A stretch of DNA of 64,000 nt, from NCBI GenBank assembly GCA_003598175.1, contig QZKN01000029.1:34179-98178 (forward strand). The letters run 5' to 3'. The stretch is from Candidatus Omnitrophota bacterium. Lineage in GTDB: Bacteria > Hinthialibacterota > Hinthialibacteria > Hinthialibacterales > Hinthialibacteraceae. Each line of letters starts with the position of its first letter. Positions within the stretch are counted from its first letter, which is position 1. Position numbers and translations under genes: made by a program. The notes below the pieces were generated by a model. It did no database searches. It was not told the DNA's origin and saw only the letters and a list, made by a program, of their open reading frames with translations. This document shows, in pieces, positions 63,968 to 64,000 of this stretch.

Positions 63968-63999
63968 TCGTAGGGGCGGTTCGCGAACCGCCCCTACGA
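63968..63999. repeat. Perfect 32-base palindrome, second copy
   Basis: Identical to 49681-49712: TCGTAGGGGCGGTTCG followed by its exact complement. It lies directly after the VOC gene and may continue beyond the window edge. Confidence 0.9.
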
Positions 64000-64000
64000 T

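Overview
The window looks like a chromosomal segment of an uncultured, free-living, Gram-negative-type bacterium. The evidence is mixed but consistent: a LAQTRAK-like pseudopilin of the kind common in planctomycete- and Sumerlaeota/Hydrogenedentota-like genomes, secretin-fold outer-membrane proteins, lipoproteins, several twin-arginine signals (sulfatase, two Gfo/Idh/MocA proteins, a phosphoesterase), three bacterial-microcompartment vertex proteins, and many short dispersed palindromes. No rRNA, tRNA or CRISPR array was seen, so the phylum assignment is an inference and not a result.

Layout. 0-6.2 kb: end of an EcsC-like gene, hisI, trpE-trpG, a NYN/OST-HTH RNase-like gene, a small unknown gene, then a Fur/PerR regulator with a clear self-operator followed by a peroxiredoxin. 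6.2-10.6 kb: two unrecognised genes, one with zinc ribbons and a sigma-4-like helix-turn-helix, divergent from a NurA-type nuclease. 10.7-18.7 kb: pseudopilin, groEL-groES, an O-antigen-ligase-like membrane protein, and a unit of two short secretins and a TPR lipoprotein. 19-24.3 kb: secreted carbohydrate-related genes (DUF4380-like, sulfatase, GH99-like) with a decayed toxin-antitoxin locus. 24.5-29.5 kb: an AT-richer island with a TIR-domain gene translationally coupled to a membrane ATPase carrying 24 GIAx tetrapeptides, preceded on the same strand by toxin-antitoxin genes, and next to a ParDE pair. 29.5-31 kb: three EutN/CcmL genes and an ArgA-like acetyltransferase. 31.3-35.7 kb: a beta-helix protein and a di-haem peroxidase / phosphoesterase / cytochrome c unit. 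36-42.4 kb: ECF sigma factor, membrane anti-sigma candidate, a secretin-N-domain protein, an exported DUF4114 protein with winged helices, and an M1-like peptidase with an altered zinc site. 42.6-55.7 kb: YdcF-like protein, hydrolase, dihydrouridine synthase, three Gfo/Idh/MocA proteins, purF, a VUT transporter, HicAB, an MNT-like protein, and lipoproteins. 55.7-64 kb: an MBOAT/AlgJ-like polysaccharide acylation pair, a truncated M23-like gene beside a PIN toxin-antitoxin pair, fumC, a GH2-like protein lacking its catalytic acids, and a VOC protein.

How it fits together. Most of the window is house-keeping biosynthesis plus periplasmic and outer-membrane carbohydrate metabolism. The most likely undescribed system is the toxin-antitoxin / TIR / glycine-repeat ATPase operon at 24.5-28.5 kb, probably anti-phage. 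The NurA neighbourhood, the exported winged-helix protein and the orphan microcompartment vertex triplet are the next most unusual items.
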